From Rhodoferax sp. (GTDB lineage: Bacteria; Pseudomonadota; Gammaproteobacteria; Burkholderiales; Burkholderiaceae_C): DNA of 39,954 nucleotides. The stretch is from contig NZ_JAQTMS010000046.1 of assembly GCF_028714215.1 (NCBI RefSeq), forward strand, positions 1 through 39,954, read 5' to 3'. Position numbers and translations under genes: made by a program. Positions 1 to 7,954 of this stretch are shown here, piece by piece. Below the pieces are notes generated by a model that was not told the DNA's origin, made no database searches, and worked only from the letters and a program-made list of their open reading frames with translations. Within the stretch, counting starts at the first letter, position 1. Every line of letters starts with the position of its first letter.

Positions 1-1
1 T

Positions 2-340
2 TCCGGATCGGGCGACATTCACATCGCGACACTCGATGTCGACACGCTGAGCCTGTCGATTTCGGGCAACGGCGACTTTCAGGCCAGCGGACGTGCCGAT
101 TCGGTGCAGTCGAGTATCTCGGGTTCCGGCAACATCAAAACGGCCAGGCTGGCCGCCAAAAACGTCCAGCTCAGCATCGCCGGTTCCGGCAATGCGCAAG
201 TTTGGGCCAGCCAGACGCTGTCGGTCAACATTGCCGGCTCGGGAAACGTGGACTACTACGGTGACGCCGCCGTCAGCCGGACGGTGATGGGGTCCGGGCG
301 TATCCGCAAAGTGGCTGCCACACCGACCCCGGGTAGCTGA
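2..340 (+). CDS. DUF2807 (GIN-like) repeat protein, C-terminal part
   Basis: This is an open frame running in from the window edge and stopping at TGA 338-340, so the N-terminus is missing. The visible 112 residues are built from repeats of the form (I/L)(S/A)GSGN or SGNGD spaced about 20 residues apart (ISGNGD, ISGSGN, IAGSGN twice). That pattern is typical of the DUF2807 putative auto-transporter adhesin head GIN domain, which folds as a short right-handed beta-solenoid. Such proteins are usually secreted or periplasmic, and no defined biochemical role is established. The C-terminus is short (VAATPTPGS) with no anchor visible. The family call is from repeat pattern recognition. Exported location is inferred, because the signal peptide would lie outside the window. 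Confidence 0.72.
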   Translation, partial: SGSGDIHIATLDVDTLSLSISGNGDFQASGRADSVQSSISGSGNIKTARLAAKNVQLSIAGSGNAQVWASQTLSVNIAGSGNVDYYGDAAVSRTVMGSGRIRKVAATPTPGS

Positions 341-394
341 AACTTGACCTTGCCCCGGCAGCACCTTGCGCCCAGGGCAGGTCGGCAAAAAACC

Positions 395-1036
395 CTATTT
401 CCCCAGATTTTTCGCCTCGCTGGCGAGTTGCGTCAGACGCGGCCAGTCGCCTTGCGCCAACGCGTCCGCCGGTACCAGCCAGGAGCCGCCCACGCACACC
501 ACATTGGGTAGCGCCAGAAAATCGCCCGCGTTTTGCTGCGTGATGCCGCCGGTGGGGCAAAACTTCACATCGAAAAACGGGCCACCCCAGGCTTTCAGCA
601 TGACGACACCGCCGGCCTGGATGGCGGGAAAGAACTTCAGCGCCGTGAAGCCGTCCTCCATTGCCTGCATGATCTCGCTGCCGGTCGCCACCCCCGGCAG
701 CAGCACCAGACCGGTATCGCGACAGGCCTGGCCCAGCACATGGGTATAACCGGGGCTGACGGCAAAGCGGGCGCCGGCCAGGGCCGCCGCCTGCACATCG
801 GCGATGCCGCGCACCGTGCCGGCGCCGACCACCGCTTCCGGCACCTCCCTGGCAATCGCTTCGATGCAGGCCAGGGCTTGCGCCGTGCGCAAGGTAACCT
901 CCAGCATGCGAATGCCGCCGGCCACCAGCGCACGCGCCATCGGCACCGCATCGGCGACATCGTGCAACACAATCACCGGAATCACCGGGGCGTCCTGCAT
1001 CACTTGCAGGGCGGTCAACGAGGTCTCGTTATTCAT
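395..1036 (-). CDS. eda: KDPG aldolase (2-dehydro-3-deoxy-phosphogluconate aldolase / KHG aldolase)
   Basis: This is the second enzyme of the Entner-Doudoroff pathway. It cleaves 2-keto-3-deoxy-6-phosphogluconate to pyruvate and glyceraldehyde-3-phosphate in the cytoplasm. The 213-residue protein has the usual length. The (beta/alpha)8 landmarks are visible: catalytic Glu46 in LEVTLRT, the Schiff-base lysine Lys134 in ALKFFPA, the phosphate-binding CPTGGI at 160-165, and GGSW at 183-186. The start ATG lies 50 bp after the edd stop on the same strand, so the two genes very probably form one edd-eda transcript. The first downstream gene on this strand is outside the window. Identification is firm. 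Confidence 0.96.
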   Translation of the reverse strand: MNNETSLTALQVMQDAPVIPVIVLHDVADAVPMARALVAGGIRMLEVTLRTAQALACIEAIAREVPEAVVGAGTVRGIADVQAAALAGARFAVSPGYTHVLGQACRDTGLVLLPGVATGSEIMQAMEDGFTALKFFPAIQAGGVVMLKAWGGPFFDVKFCPTGGITQQNAGDFLALPNVVCVGGSWLVPADALAQGDWPRLTQLASEAKNLGK

Positions 1037-1086
1037 ACCGTCTCCCTTAGTTTGGCTGTCCTGAGTGGCAACTTTAGCAGGCCTGC

Positions 1087-2973
1087 TTAAAACCAGCTAG
1101 CGGCGCCGGCTTCGGCGGTCAAGGCATTGCGGCGCATCCCGGCAAACAGTTCGCGACCCAGGCCCAGACCGTTGGCGGCGCGCAGAGCCTCCGGCATCGG
1201 CTCAATGGCACGCGCGTTCCACTCGGCCTCACCAACCAGCACTTGCAGCGTACCGGCGCTGGCGTCGAGCCGGATCAGGTCACCGTCGCGCACCTTGGCC
1301 AAGGGACCAGCGGCCGCGGCTTCCGGCGAAACGTGGATGGCGGCCGGCACTTTGCCGGAAGCCCCGCTCATGCGCCCATCGGTCACCAGTGCCACCTTGA
1401 AGCCCTTGCCCTGCAACACCGCCAGCGGCGGCGTCAGCTTGTGCAGTTCCGGCATGCCATTGGCCTGTGGCCCCTGCCAGCGCACCACGCAAACCACGTC
1501 CCGGTTCAATTCATCGGCCTGAAAGGCCCGGTGCAATGCCTCCTGCGAATCGAAGACCCGGCACGGCGCTTCAATCTGGCGCCTGTCATCCGGCACCGCT
1601 GAAACCTTGATCACGCTGCGGCCCAGATTGCCCCGCAACAACTTGAGCCCGCCGGTGGCGCTAAAGGGCGCGCTTACCGGTCGCAGCACGGTTTCGTCCT
1701 TGCTCTGGCCAGCGGACACCCAATGCAAGGCACCCTGGGCATTGGCCGCCGGAATGCCGGTGTATTCGCGCAGACCACCGGCCCGATTGGTCAGCACGTC
1801 GGCGTGCAGGAACCCGGCGTCCAACAGTTCGCGGATCACAAAGCCGGGCCCCCCCGCCGCCTGAAACTGATTTACGTCGGCGCTGCCGTTGGGATAGACA
1901 CGCGCCAGCAGCGGCACCACCTCGGACAGCGTCGAGAAATCATCCCAATCGATCACAATGCCGGCAGCGCGCGCCACCGCCACCCAGTGAATCAGGTGGT
2001 TGGTCGAGCCCCCGGTGGCCAGCAAAACCACCATCGCATTCACAATGCTGCGTTCGTCGACCACACGCCCAATCGGTGGGCATGTGGCCTCCACGCTTGC
2101 CACGCCGTGTACTGCGCTGCGGTCCCGATCACCTTGGGGCGGCCCGGCGGTGATCGAGCCCTTGCCGCGCAGCACGGTACGCACCGCCTCGCGCGTCAGT
2201 TCCTCACGCAACGCGGCGCCCGGGTTGACGAAGGCAGTGCCGGGCACTTGCAGACCCATCGCTTCGAGCAGCATCTGGTTGCTGTTGGCGGTGCCGTAAA
2301 AGGTGCAGGTGCCGGCGCCGTGATAGGCCGCGGACTCGGCTTGCAGCAGCTCGGCGCGCCCCACCAAGCCTTGCGCCGCCTGTTCCCGTACCTTGGCTTT
2401 GGCATTGTTGGACAAACCCGAAGTCATCGGCCCGGCCGGCACAAAGACGGTCGGCAAATGGCCGAAATGCAGGGCGCCAATCAACAGGCCGGGAACGATC
2501 TTGTCGCACACCCCCAGCAGCAGCGCGCCGTCAAACACATCGTGGCTGAGCGAGACGGCGGTGGCCATGGCGATCACGTCGCGCGAAAACAGGCTCAGTT
2601 CCATGGCCGGCGTTCCCTGCGTCACGCCATCGCACATGGCCGGCACGCCGCCCGCCACCTGCGCCGTGGCACCCAGTTGGCGCGCCTCGGCCTTGATGAT
2701 GTCCGGGTAATGCTGGAACGGCGCATGGGCCGACAGCATGTCGTTGTAGGCGCTGACGATGCCGATATTGGGCGCCCGTTCACTCACCACGCGCAGCTTG
2801 TCGTTGGCGGGCAAAGCGGCAAACGCGTGCGCCACGTTGGCACAGCCCATGCGCTCGGCGCCGGGTTTCCGATCGGCGGCAATTGTCAGACGCTCCAGGT
2901 AGGCGCTGCGCCTCGCCAGACTGCGTTCACGGATACGGTTGGTGAGAGCTTCGACCGTCGGATGGAGTTTCAT
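1087..2973 (-). CDS. edd: 6-phosphogluconate dehydratase
   Basis: This is the first committed enzyme of the Entner-Doudoroff pathway, converting 6-phosphogluconate to KDPG. It belongs to the IlvD/Edd Fe-S dehydratase family. The 628-residue protein (family about 600-620) shows DGVTQG at 115-120, CDK at 156-158, the conserved [15 protein letters not shown] block at 219-233 with the probable cluster ligand Cys223, ATGGSTNH at 319-326, GGPGF near 374-378, and the C-terminal [10 protein letters not shown] at 532-541. It is followed 50 bp later by eda. The ATG at 2973 has only a weak Shine-Dalgarno sequence. A cluster of GTAAC/GTTAC inverted repeats sits 16-91 bp upstream and is the likely control region. 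The divergent neighbour is sodC. Confidence 0.96.
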   Translation of the reverse strand: MKLHPTVEALTNRIRERSLARRSAYLERLTIAADRKPGAERMGCANVAHAFAALPANDKLRVVSERAPNIGIVSAYNDMLSAHAPFQHYPDIIKAEARQLGATAQVAGGVPAMCDGVTQGTPAMELSLFSRDVIAMATAVSLSHDVFDGALLLGVCDKIVPGLLIGALHFGHLPTVFVPAGPMTSGLSNNAKAKVREQAAQGLVGRAELLQAESAAYHGAGTCTFYGTANSNQMLLEAMGLQVPGTAFVNPGAALREELTREAVRTVLRGKGSITAGPPQGDRDRSAVHGVASVEATCPPIGRVVDERSIVNAMVVLLATGGSTNHLIHWVAVARAAGIVIDWDDFSTLSEVVPLLARVYPNGSADVNQFQAAGGPGFVIRELLDAGFLHADVLTNRAGGLREYTGIPAANAQGALHWVSAGQSKDETVLRPVSAPFSATGGLKLLRGNLGRSVIKVSAVPDDRRQIEAPCRVFDSQEALHRAFQADELNRDVVCVVRWQGPQANGMPELHKLTPPLAVLQGKGFKVALVTDGRMSGASGKVPAAIHVSPEAAAAGPLAKVRDGDLIRLDASAGTLQVLVGEAEWNARAIEPMPEALRAANGLGLGRELFAGMRRNALTAEAGAASWF

Positions 2974-2988
2974 GTTTCGTCAAATGTT

Positions 2989-3064
2989 GGTAACAAAATT
3001 ACAAACCCAATGGTAACCCGTCCGCGCTGACAAAGAGCGACTCCGGGTTACAAGAGGGTTACCA
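2989..3064. promoter_or_regulatory. Candidate HexR/RpiR-type operator cluster upstream of edd
   Basis: The 15-mer GGTAACAAAATTACA at 2989-3003 has the layout GTAA-N5-TTAC, the same arrangement as the HexR consensus (TGTAATTAAATTACA) known for edd/zwf control in gamma- and betaproteobacteria. Further up, TGGTAACCC (3011-3019) and GGGTTACCA (3056-3064) are a perfect 9-bp inverted repeat, and CGGGTTAC (3044-3051) is a third related half-site. TTAC occurs twice in the same direction 11 bp apart. The region divides edd (minus) from sodC (plus). The repeats are seen directly. Binding by a sugar-phosphate-responsive RpiR-family regulator is inferred, and no such regulator gene is in this window. Confidence 0.5.
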
Positions 3065-3163
3065 AAACGGAGACACGGCGTCGGTCAGGATAAGGCTGCA
3101 GGTCGCAAGGTCATTTCGATTGCCCTACATTCAAAGATGCCCTCTTGCCAGATGGAGATCCTG

Positions 3164-3679
3164 ATGATTCGACTCTTTGCCTCTTTGACCACAGCCTTGT
3201 TCGTGACCGCCTGCGCCGGCATCCCGCCCGGCCCGACGGCATCGGCGCAACTTAAGGCAACCCAGGGCAACAGCGTGACGGGCCAGGTTCAATTTACGCA
3301 GTTCGGTGACAAGGTGCTGGTGACTGCGGAAGTCCGAGGACTGGTGCCCAATACCGAGCATGGCTTTCATGTGCATGAAAAAGGCGATTGCTCCAGCGCT
3401 GATGGCCTCAGTGCCGGTGGCCATTTCAACCCCGACCGCAAGGCCCACGGCGCGCACGATCAGAGCGAGCACCACGCCGGTGACCTGCCCAGTCTGAAAG
3501 CCGACGCCAACGGTACAGCCCTGCTCAGTTTCGAGTCCAGCACACTGTCGGTGGGCGGCGGCAAGGCCGACGTGCTGGGGCGCGGCCTGATCGTGCACCG
3601 CGATCCGGACGATTACACAACCCAGCCCACCGGAAACTCGGGCCCGCGCCTGGCCTGCGCCGTGATCGTCAAGACCTGA
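3164..3679 (+). CDS. sodC: Cu/Zn superoxide dismutase, predicted periplasmic lipoprotein
   Basis: It dismutates superoxide in the periplasm. I chose ATG 3164 because GGAG (3155-3158) sits just upstream and because it begins the signal peptide directly. An upstream in-frame ATG at 3137 would only add nine residues. Residues 1-17 form a short hydrophobic leader ending in VTAC, a possible lipobox with Cys17. Metal ligands are all present: His69 and His71 in HGFHVHEKGDC, His87 in GGHFNP, His95, His104 and Asp107 in HHAGDLP, and His145 in IVHRDPDD. Cys76 and Cys165 form the conserved disulfide. At 171 aa the length is typical of bacterial monomeric SodC. It is transcribed away from edd. Confidence 0.95.
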   Translation: MIRLFASLTTALFVTACAGIPPGPTASAQLKATQGNSVTGQVQFTQFGDKVLVTAEVRGLVPNTEHGFHVHEKGDCSSADGLSAGGHFNPDRKAHGAHDQSEHHAGDLPSLKADANGTALLSFESSTLSVGGGKADVLGRGLIVHRDPDDYTTQPTGNSGPRLACAVIVKT

Positions 3680-3778
3680 GCGCAGTTCGTTCTTTCTCCG
3701 TCAAGGCAAGCCACCAGCGAGACCGGCTCGCCAATCCCATCATGGCCGCGTACGCTTCGCGCTGGCCGCGGTCTTGGG

Positions 3779-3787
3779 TGGTATAAC
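3779..3787 (+). promoter_or_regulatory. Possible extended -10 promoter for the DUF2157 gene
   Basis: TGGTATAAC matches the extended -10 form TGnTATAAT with one mismatch and lies about 57 bp before the ATG at 3844. No convincing -35 hexamer is visible, which is acceptable for extended -10 promoters. It would give a leader of about 50 nt carrying the GGGAGAGG Shine-Dalgarno at 3832-3839. Confidence 0.3.
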
Positions 3788-3843
3788 CGTCACACGGATG
3801 CATTGCTGATCCGCGGATTTCAGGTATTTTCGGGAGAGGCGCG

Positions 3844-5157
3844 ATGAACCACCGGGGCTTTGGCAAACGGCTGGCGCAGGAACTGCCGCGCTGGCAAAAA
3901 GAAGGCTGGGTGAGCGCCGAGGGTGGGCAGGCGATCCTCGCCGACCTTGGCAAACGCCAGCCGGCAGTGGCATGGGCTTCCGCACTGGCACTGGCCGGCG
4001 CTCTGCTGCTGGGCGTCGGCGTCATCACCTGGTTTGCCGCCCACTGGAACGAGATCGGCAAGCTCACCAAGCTCGCTCTCATCTTCCTCGCCCTCACAGG
4101 CAGTCAGGTCGCGCATGGTCTGTGCCTGACGCGCGCCACGCTGCCAAAACTGGCGCAGGGCATGGCGCTGCTCTCGGTGCTGTTCTTCGGCGCCGCCATC
4201 ATGCTGATCGGGCAGATTTACCACATCGATGCGCATTTTCCCGACGGCATCGCATTGTGGGCGGCCGGCGCGCTGCTGACGGCGTGGCTGCTTGGCTCAC
4301 AGCCGGCCTTGCTGGCGTCGATCGCGCTGGCTGCCTTGTGGACCTGGACCGAGCAGTTCGACTACCGTGCCATGAACTGGCCGCTGCTGGTCTATCTGGC
4401 ACTCGCCGCCGTGCCGCTCTTTCGCAACGACTGGAAGATCGCTGCGCGCGGCTGGGGCGCCCTGTTCATTCTCTGGATCATCGGCTGGCATTTCCAGCCC
4501 TGGAGCGGCGGCGTTTGGGAAGCGCAGGCGCACCTTCGCCTGTTCGCGCTGCAGGTTCTTGGCATCGCCGGCAGCTGGGCGTTGGCACAGTCCAGTGAGC
4601 ATCCCATCGCGCGCGCCGTGCGCACTGATTTTCTGCTCGCCGCGCTGATCGGTGCTTTCGTTTTCACCTTCCCCGAGTTTGGCCGACGCCAGGCCCAGCC
4701 GACGGGCGAGTTGGCGCCCTGGCTGGTCGCCTTCGGAGTTACCGCGGCGCTCTACGCCGTGGCTATCCTGCGCCTGGTTCGAACCAGCGAACTGGCGGCC
4801 GGGCGGCTGCGCATGGGCCTTGCGCTGGCGCTGGGCTTCGCCTTGCTGCTGGCGCTCGAGCTGATCGTGCCACGCGCCGGCAGCCTGGCAGCGCTGTGCT
4901 GGAACGCCCTCTTTCTGGGCCTGCTGTACTGGATCGGGGATCTCGGCATGCGCCGTGGCGAGCGCGCGCTGCTGAACTACGCCTTCACCGGTTTTGCAGT
5001 GTGGGTGCTGGCCCGCTACTTCGACACCTTCTGGTCGCTGTTCGATCGCGCTCTTTTCTTCATGACCGGCGGCCTGTTGCTGCTGGCCGGTGGCGGCTGG
5101 CTGGAGCGCAGGCGCAGGACGCTGTTACGCCAGCTTGAGAACGGAGCGCCATCATGA
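3844..5157 (+). CDS. DUF2157 domain polytopic membrane protein
   Basis: This is a 437-residue inner-membrane protein. About 45 N-terminal residues are soluble and charged (RLAQELPRWQKEGWVS...GG-AIL), matching the start of DUF2157. A long run of roughly twelve hydrophobic segments follows, from residue 40 (ASALALAGALLLGVGVITW) to the end, closing with a basic tail (LERRRRTL). A strong Shine-Dalgarno (GGGAGAGG) precedes the ATG. The stop overlaps the ATG of the next gene by 4 bp (ATGA), so the two are translationally coupled. DUF2157 and GDYXXLXY genes are a recurrent pair in proteobacteria, but I know of no assigned function. I infer that they form one membrane complex. Confidence 0.85.
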   Translation: MNHRGFGKRLAQELPRWQKEGWVSAEGGQAILADLGKRQPAVAWASALALAGALLLGVGVITWFAAHWNEIGKLTKLALIFLALTGSQVAHGLCLTRATLPKLAQGMALLSVLFFGAAIMLIGQIYHIDAHFPDGIALWAAGALLTAWLLGSQPALLASIALAALWTWTEQFDYRAMNWPLLVYLALAAVPLFRNDWKIAARGWGALFILWIIGWHFQPWSGGVWEAQAHLRLFALQVLGIAGSWALAQSSEHPIARAVRTDFLLAALIGAFVFTFPEFGRRQAQPTGELAPWLVAFGVTAALYAVAILRLVRTSELAAGRLRMGLALALGFALLLALELIVPRAGSLAALCWNALFLGLLYWIGDLGMRRGERALLNYAFTGFAVWVLARYFDTFWSLFDRALFFMTGGLLLLAGGGWLERRRRTLLRQLENGAPS

Positions 5158-5741
5158 AGCTGTGGCCGAAGATCGTGCTGCTGCTGGCAGTTCAGGTCGC
5201 CGCGCTGGCGGCGATGATTGCCGACAAGCAGTGGACACTCAACACCGGCACGCCGGTCCTGCTGCAAACCGAACCGGTCGATCCGCGTTCGCTGTTCATG
5301 GGCGATTACGCACGCCTGGCCTATCCGATCAGCCGGCTGCGCCTGGACGGCGAGACAGCGCTCGGCGGCGACAAGGACTTCAAACGCCACGACACGGTCT
5401 GGGTCGCACTCAAAGCAGAGCCGGACGGTGCCAAAGCGGTCGCCGTGCATCACCAGCGCAACGCCATTGCGCCTGGCCTGCTGGCACTCAAAGGCGAGGT
5501 GCAGTCGGTCAACGAAAGCACCTGGGACCGCGCGACCAACCAGCCCGTCAGGCAAATCACCTTGCAGGTGCGCTACGGCATCGAGCAGTACTTCGTGGCG
5601 GAAGGCGCTGGCAGACAGATCGAGCGGCCACGGGGCGGCGAGAAGGTCTCGATTCGCGTCGCCATCGATGCACGCGGCAAAGCGGGCATCCTGGCCGTGC
5701 TGCTCGACGGCAGGGAACGTTACCGGGAAACGCTGTTCTGA
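5154..5741 (+). CDS. GDYXXLXY-motif membrane-anchored protein
   Basis: This is a 195-residue protein with one N-terminal transmembrane segment (about residues 6-23) and an extracytoplasmic domain. The family-defining GDYARLAY lies at residues 50-57, preceded by the typical PVDPRSLFMG. The remainder is a beta-rich domain in which VNESTWD and RYGIEQYFV blocks are recognisable family features. Its start overlaps the DUF2157 stop (ATGA), so it is very probably co-produced with that membrane protein. Biochemical function is unknown. The family assignment is strong from the motif, and the topology is inferred from hydrophobicity. Confidence 0.87.
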   Translation: MKLWPKIVLLLAVQVAALAAMIADKQWTLNTGTPVLLQTEPVDPRSLFMGDYARLAYPISRLRLDGETALGGDKDFKRHDTVWVALKAEPDGAKAVAVHHQRNAIAPGLLALKGEVQSVNESTWDRATNQPVRQITLQVRYGIEQYFVAEGAGRQIERPRGGEKVSIRVAIDARGKAGILAVLLDGRERYRETLF

Positions 5742-5747
5742 CCTGCC

Positions 5748-5753
5748 TATACT
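5748..5753 (+). promoter_or_regulatory. Candidate -10 element giving a near-leaderless pdxH transcript
   Basis: TATACT (5 of 6 consensus bases) ends only six bases before the pdxH ATG at 5760, and no Shine-Dalgarno lies in between. Initiation about seven bases downstream would put the 5' end at or next to the ATG. No good -35 is visible at 16-18 bp. It could equally be chance within a read-through operon. Confidence 0.3.
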
Positions 5754-5759
5754 TCTGGC

Positions 5760-6416
5760 ATGACCTCCATTGCCCATCTCCGAAAAAGCTACGAACGCGC
5801 CGAACTCAGTGAAGACGCCTCGCACGCCGATCCGCTGCTGCAGTTTGAACAATGGCTGCACGAAGCCATCAGCGCTGAAATACCCGAACCGAATGCCATG
5901 ACGGTGGCCACGGTGGCCAGCGACCTGCGTCCCAGCACCCGCGTGGTGCTGATCAAGGGCTACGACCAGCGCGGCATCACCTGGTTCACCAACTACGAGA
6001 GCCGCAAAGGTCAGGAACTGGCCGGCAACCCCTATGCCGCCCTGCAATTTCACTGGGTCGAGCTGGAACGGGTGGTGCGCATCGAGGGTCTGGTGGAGAA
6101 AGTCAGTGAGGAAGAAAGCGACACCTATTTTCACAGCCGGCCGCTCGATTCACGCATCGGCGCCTGGGCCTCGCCGCAGAGCCAGGTCATCAGCGGGCGC
6201 GCCGTGCTGGTCGCCAACGCCGCCAAATACGGCGCCAAGTTCTTGCTGAACCCGCCACGCCCGCCGCACTGGGGCGGCTACCGCCTGCGACCCGACAACT
6301 GGCAATTCTGGCAAGGCCGCAAGAGCCGTCTGCACGACCGCTTGCGCTACACCTTGAGCGACGCCGTCAACCCTGCCAGCGACCCGGTATGGTTGCGCGA
6401 ACGGCTGGCGCCCTGA
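5760..6416 (+). CDS. pdxH: Pyridoxamine/pyridoxine 5'-phosphate oxidase
   Basis: This FMN-dependent cytoplasmic enzyme oxidises pyridoxamine- or pyridoxine-5'-phosphate to pyridoxal-5'-phosphate, the last step of B6 synthesis and salvage. The 218-residue length matches the family. The N-terminal lead ([10 protein letters not shown]), the FMN-binding region around RVVLIKGYD and [13 protein letters not shown], the mid-block [25 protein letters not shown], and the C-terminal RLHDRLRY plus WLRERLAP signatures are all present. It follows the GDYXXLXY gene by 18 bp, but the lack of a Shine-Dalgarno and a TATACT just ahead of the ATG raise the possibility of its own start site. Identification is secure. 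Confidence 0.96.
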   Translation: MTSIAHLRKSYERAELSEDASHADPLLQFEQWLHEAISAEIPEPNAMTVATVASDLRPSTRVVLIKGYDQRGITWFTNYESRKGQELAGNPYAALQFHWVELERVVRIEGLVEKVSEEESDTYFHSRPLDSRIGAWASPQSQVISGRAVLVANAAKYGAKFLLNPPRPPHWGGYRLRPDNWQFWQGRKSRLHDRLRYTLSDAVNPASDPVWLRERLAP

Positions 6417-6437
6417 GCGGCGTCGAACAGCGCGCCC

Positions 6438-7385
6438 TCAAGCCGCACCCAGCAGCGCCATCACCAGCGTAACCGTCAGCAAGGCCAGCGCGGTGGAGAC
6501 CGCAACGCTGGCGGTCACCAATTCCTGCGCCACCTGGTAGCGCTGCGAAAACAGAAACACATTGGCGCCGATCGGCATGGAGGCCGCCACAATCATCACC
6601 GACAGCGACAGTCCGCTCAAGCCCAGCGACCAGCTCAAGGCGGCCACCAGCGCCGGGAACGCCAGATTCTTGATGAGGGCCAAACCGAGCGCATCCTTGA
6701 GATGGTCGCCGACCCGCACATAAGTCAAGGTGACACCCACCAGCAGCAGCGCAATCGGCCCGAACGCGTTGCTCAACAGCAGCAAGGGCTTGTCCAGCAA
6801 CGCCGGAATCACCAGCCCGGTCTGGGCAAACAACAGCCCGACGATGATCGGCAAGGGCACCGGGTGAATGATGCCGTTGCGCACGGCGGCCAGCACCGTC
6901 AGCAGCATGTGCCGGCTGCCCTGCTGGCCGGCGGCCGCGGCCTCGCGCGCCACCGCCAGTTCCAGCACCACGGTGGCCAGCGTCAGCAGCACCAGGGCAT
7001 GCACCGATATCAGCGTGAACAGCATCACCAGCCCGGCCTGGCCATAAGCCAGACCGACCAGCGGCACCCCTATCATGACGGTGTTGCTGAAGGTCGCCGC
7101 CAGCGCCAGCACGGTACCCCGGCGCGTCGCGCCGTGCCAGACCAGCATGGCCGCAAACAGCACGGCGGCGGCCACAAAATACATCGCTACCGGTTTGAAG
7201 TCGAGTTGCTCCACGTGAACCGTGCTCATGGTGCGAAACAGCAGCGCCGGCGTCAGCACCATGAAGACCAGATTGGTCAGGTCTTTGATCGCCTCGGCCC
7301 GTATCCAGCCGGCGCGACCGGCGATGAAACCAATGGCAATCAGCAACACCACCGGCAACAGGGAAGAGATAACCGGATGGGTCAC
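6438..7385 (-). CDS. AEC (auxin efflux carrier) family transporter
   Basis: This 315-residue inner-membrane protein has about ten hydrophobic segments in two halves separated by a hydrophilic stretch (AREAAAAGQQGSRH, about 148-162). Landmarks of AEC permeases include the N-terminal LLPVVLLIAIGFIAGR, FSNTVMIGVPL, the conserved HPVPLPIIVGLL, and PIGANVFLFSQRY near the C-terminus. Bacterial members move malonate, malate or other small carboxylates, but the substrate here cannot be read from sequence. The start is GTG. It lies 23 bp after the DUF3299 gene on the same strand, so it may be the last gene of that transcript, although a functional link is not evident. Confidence 0.88.
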   Translation of the reverse strand: MTHPVISSLLPVVLLIAIGFIAGRAGWIRAEAIKDLTNLVFMVLTPALLFRTMSTVHVEQLDFKPVAMYFVAAAVLFAAMLVWHGATRRGTVLALAATFSNTVMIGVPLVGLAYGQAGLVMLFTLISVHALVLLTLATVVLELAVAREAAAAGQQGSRHMLLTVLAAVRNGIIHPVPLPIIVGLLFAQTGLVIPALLDKPLLLLSNAFGPIALLLVGVTLTYVRVGDHLKDALGLALIKNLAFPALVAALSWSLGLSGLSLSVMIVAASMPIGANVFLFSQRYQVAQELVTASVAVSTALALLTVTLVMALLGAA

Positions 7386-7408
7386 GGCAGGCGATCAGGC
7401 AAGCAACG

Positions 7409-7936
7409 CTACTTGACGTTGACAGCGTCCGTGATGCGGTAGTACAGACCGTAGGGGTCGTCCTCCAGCACCGCGAACTTGCCTTCCACCGCCACCGGCT
7501 CCAGCGAATATTTGACTGCCGTTTTGGTGAAAACTTCGACCATGCTCTCGGGACCGCCAGGCACGCAGAAAGAACAGGTCAAGGGCACCGAACTGAGCAA
7601 AAAGTGCTTTTGCTTCTCGCCCGGTTCCAGCGGCATCATGAAGCCCTGAACCCGCTGCAAGCGGAAATGCAGAGCCAGTTGCTGGGCGTTGAAAACCGGG
7701 CGCGGTCCTTTGCTGGTATCGCGCATCTTGACCGCCGTCAGCAGCGACCACGGCACCACGTCGGCGCGCTGCGGCAAGGGTGCGAACGGGCTGTTGGGGC
7801 TGTGAACGCCCGGCCCGCTACCGGCCACAACGCCGGCCGGTAGCGGCGGCGCTGGCGGCGCCGCGCCAGCCATGGGCGGCAGACCCGCCGCCAGCGACAC
7901 AAGCATGGCAAACAACCGGATTGACAACTGTTTCAT
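7409..7936 (-). CDS. DUF3299 domain exported protein
   Basis: This is a 175-residue protein. Residues 1-26 form a signal peptide (basic start, hydrophobic core, cleavage probably after AGA-A), followed by a Pro/Gly-rich linker and a DUF3299 domain. The domain contains WSLL (63-66), the segment around FMMPLEP (99-105), and the conserved PLTCSFCVPGGPES block with Cys121 and Cys124 in a CxxC arrangement. It ends with the YGLYYRITDA block. Location is therefore periplasmic. It lies 18 bp after the ABC permease gene in one operon. DUF3299 genes are often next to FtsX-type ABC exporters, as I recall for the zinc-regulated zrg cluster of Vibrio. A metal-linked role is inference, and the CxxC could bind metal or be redox-active. 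Confidence 0.82.
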   Translation of the reverse strand: MKQLSIRLFAMLVSLAAGLPPMAGAAPPAPPLPAGVVAGSGPGVHSPNSPFAPLPQRADVVPWSLLTAVKMRDTSKGPRPVFNAQQLALHFRLQRVQGFMMPLEPGEKQKHFLLSSVPLTCSFCVPGGPESMVEVFTKTAVKYSLEPVAVEGKFAVLEDDPYGLYYRITDAVNVK

Positions 7937-7954
7937 GAGGGCGTTTCCAACAAG

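Noticed and set aside
341..394. Possible terminator between the DUF2807 gene and eda
   Set aside because: Short GC repeats are present, but the A/T-run lies on the wrong side of any stem for either strand.
1723..3030. 435-codon plus-strand open frame
   Set aside because: It lies fully antisense to edd, whose motifs are unambiguous. The frame is open only because of third-position GC bias, and its translation is low-complexity His/Gln/Arg-rich text.
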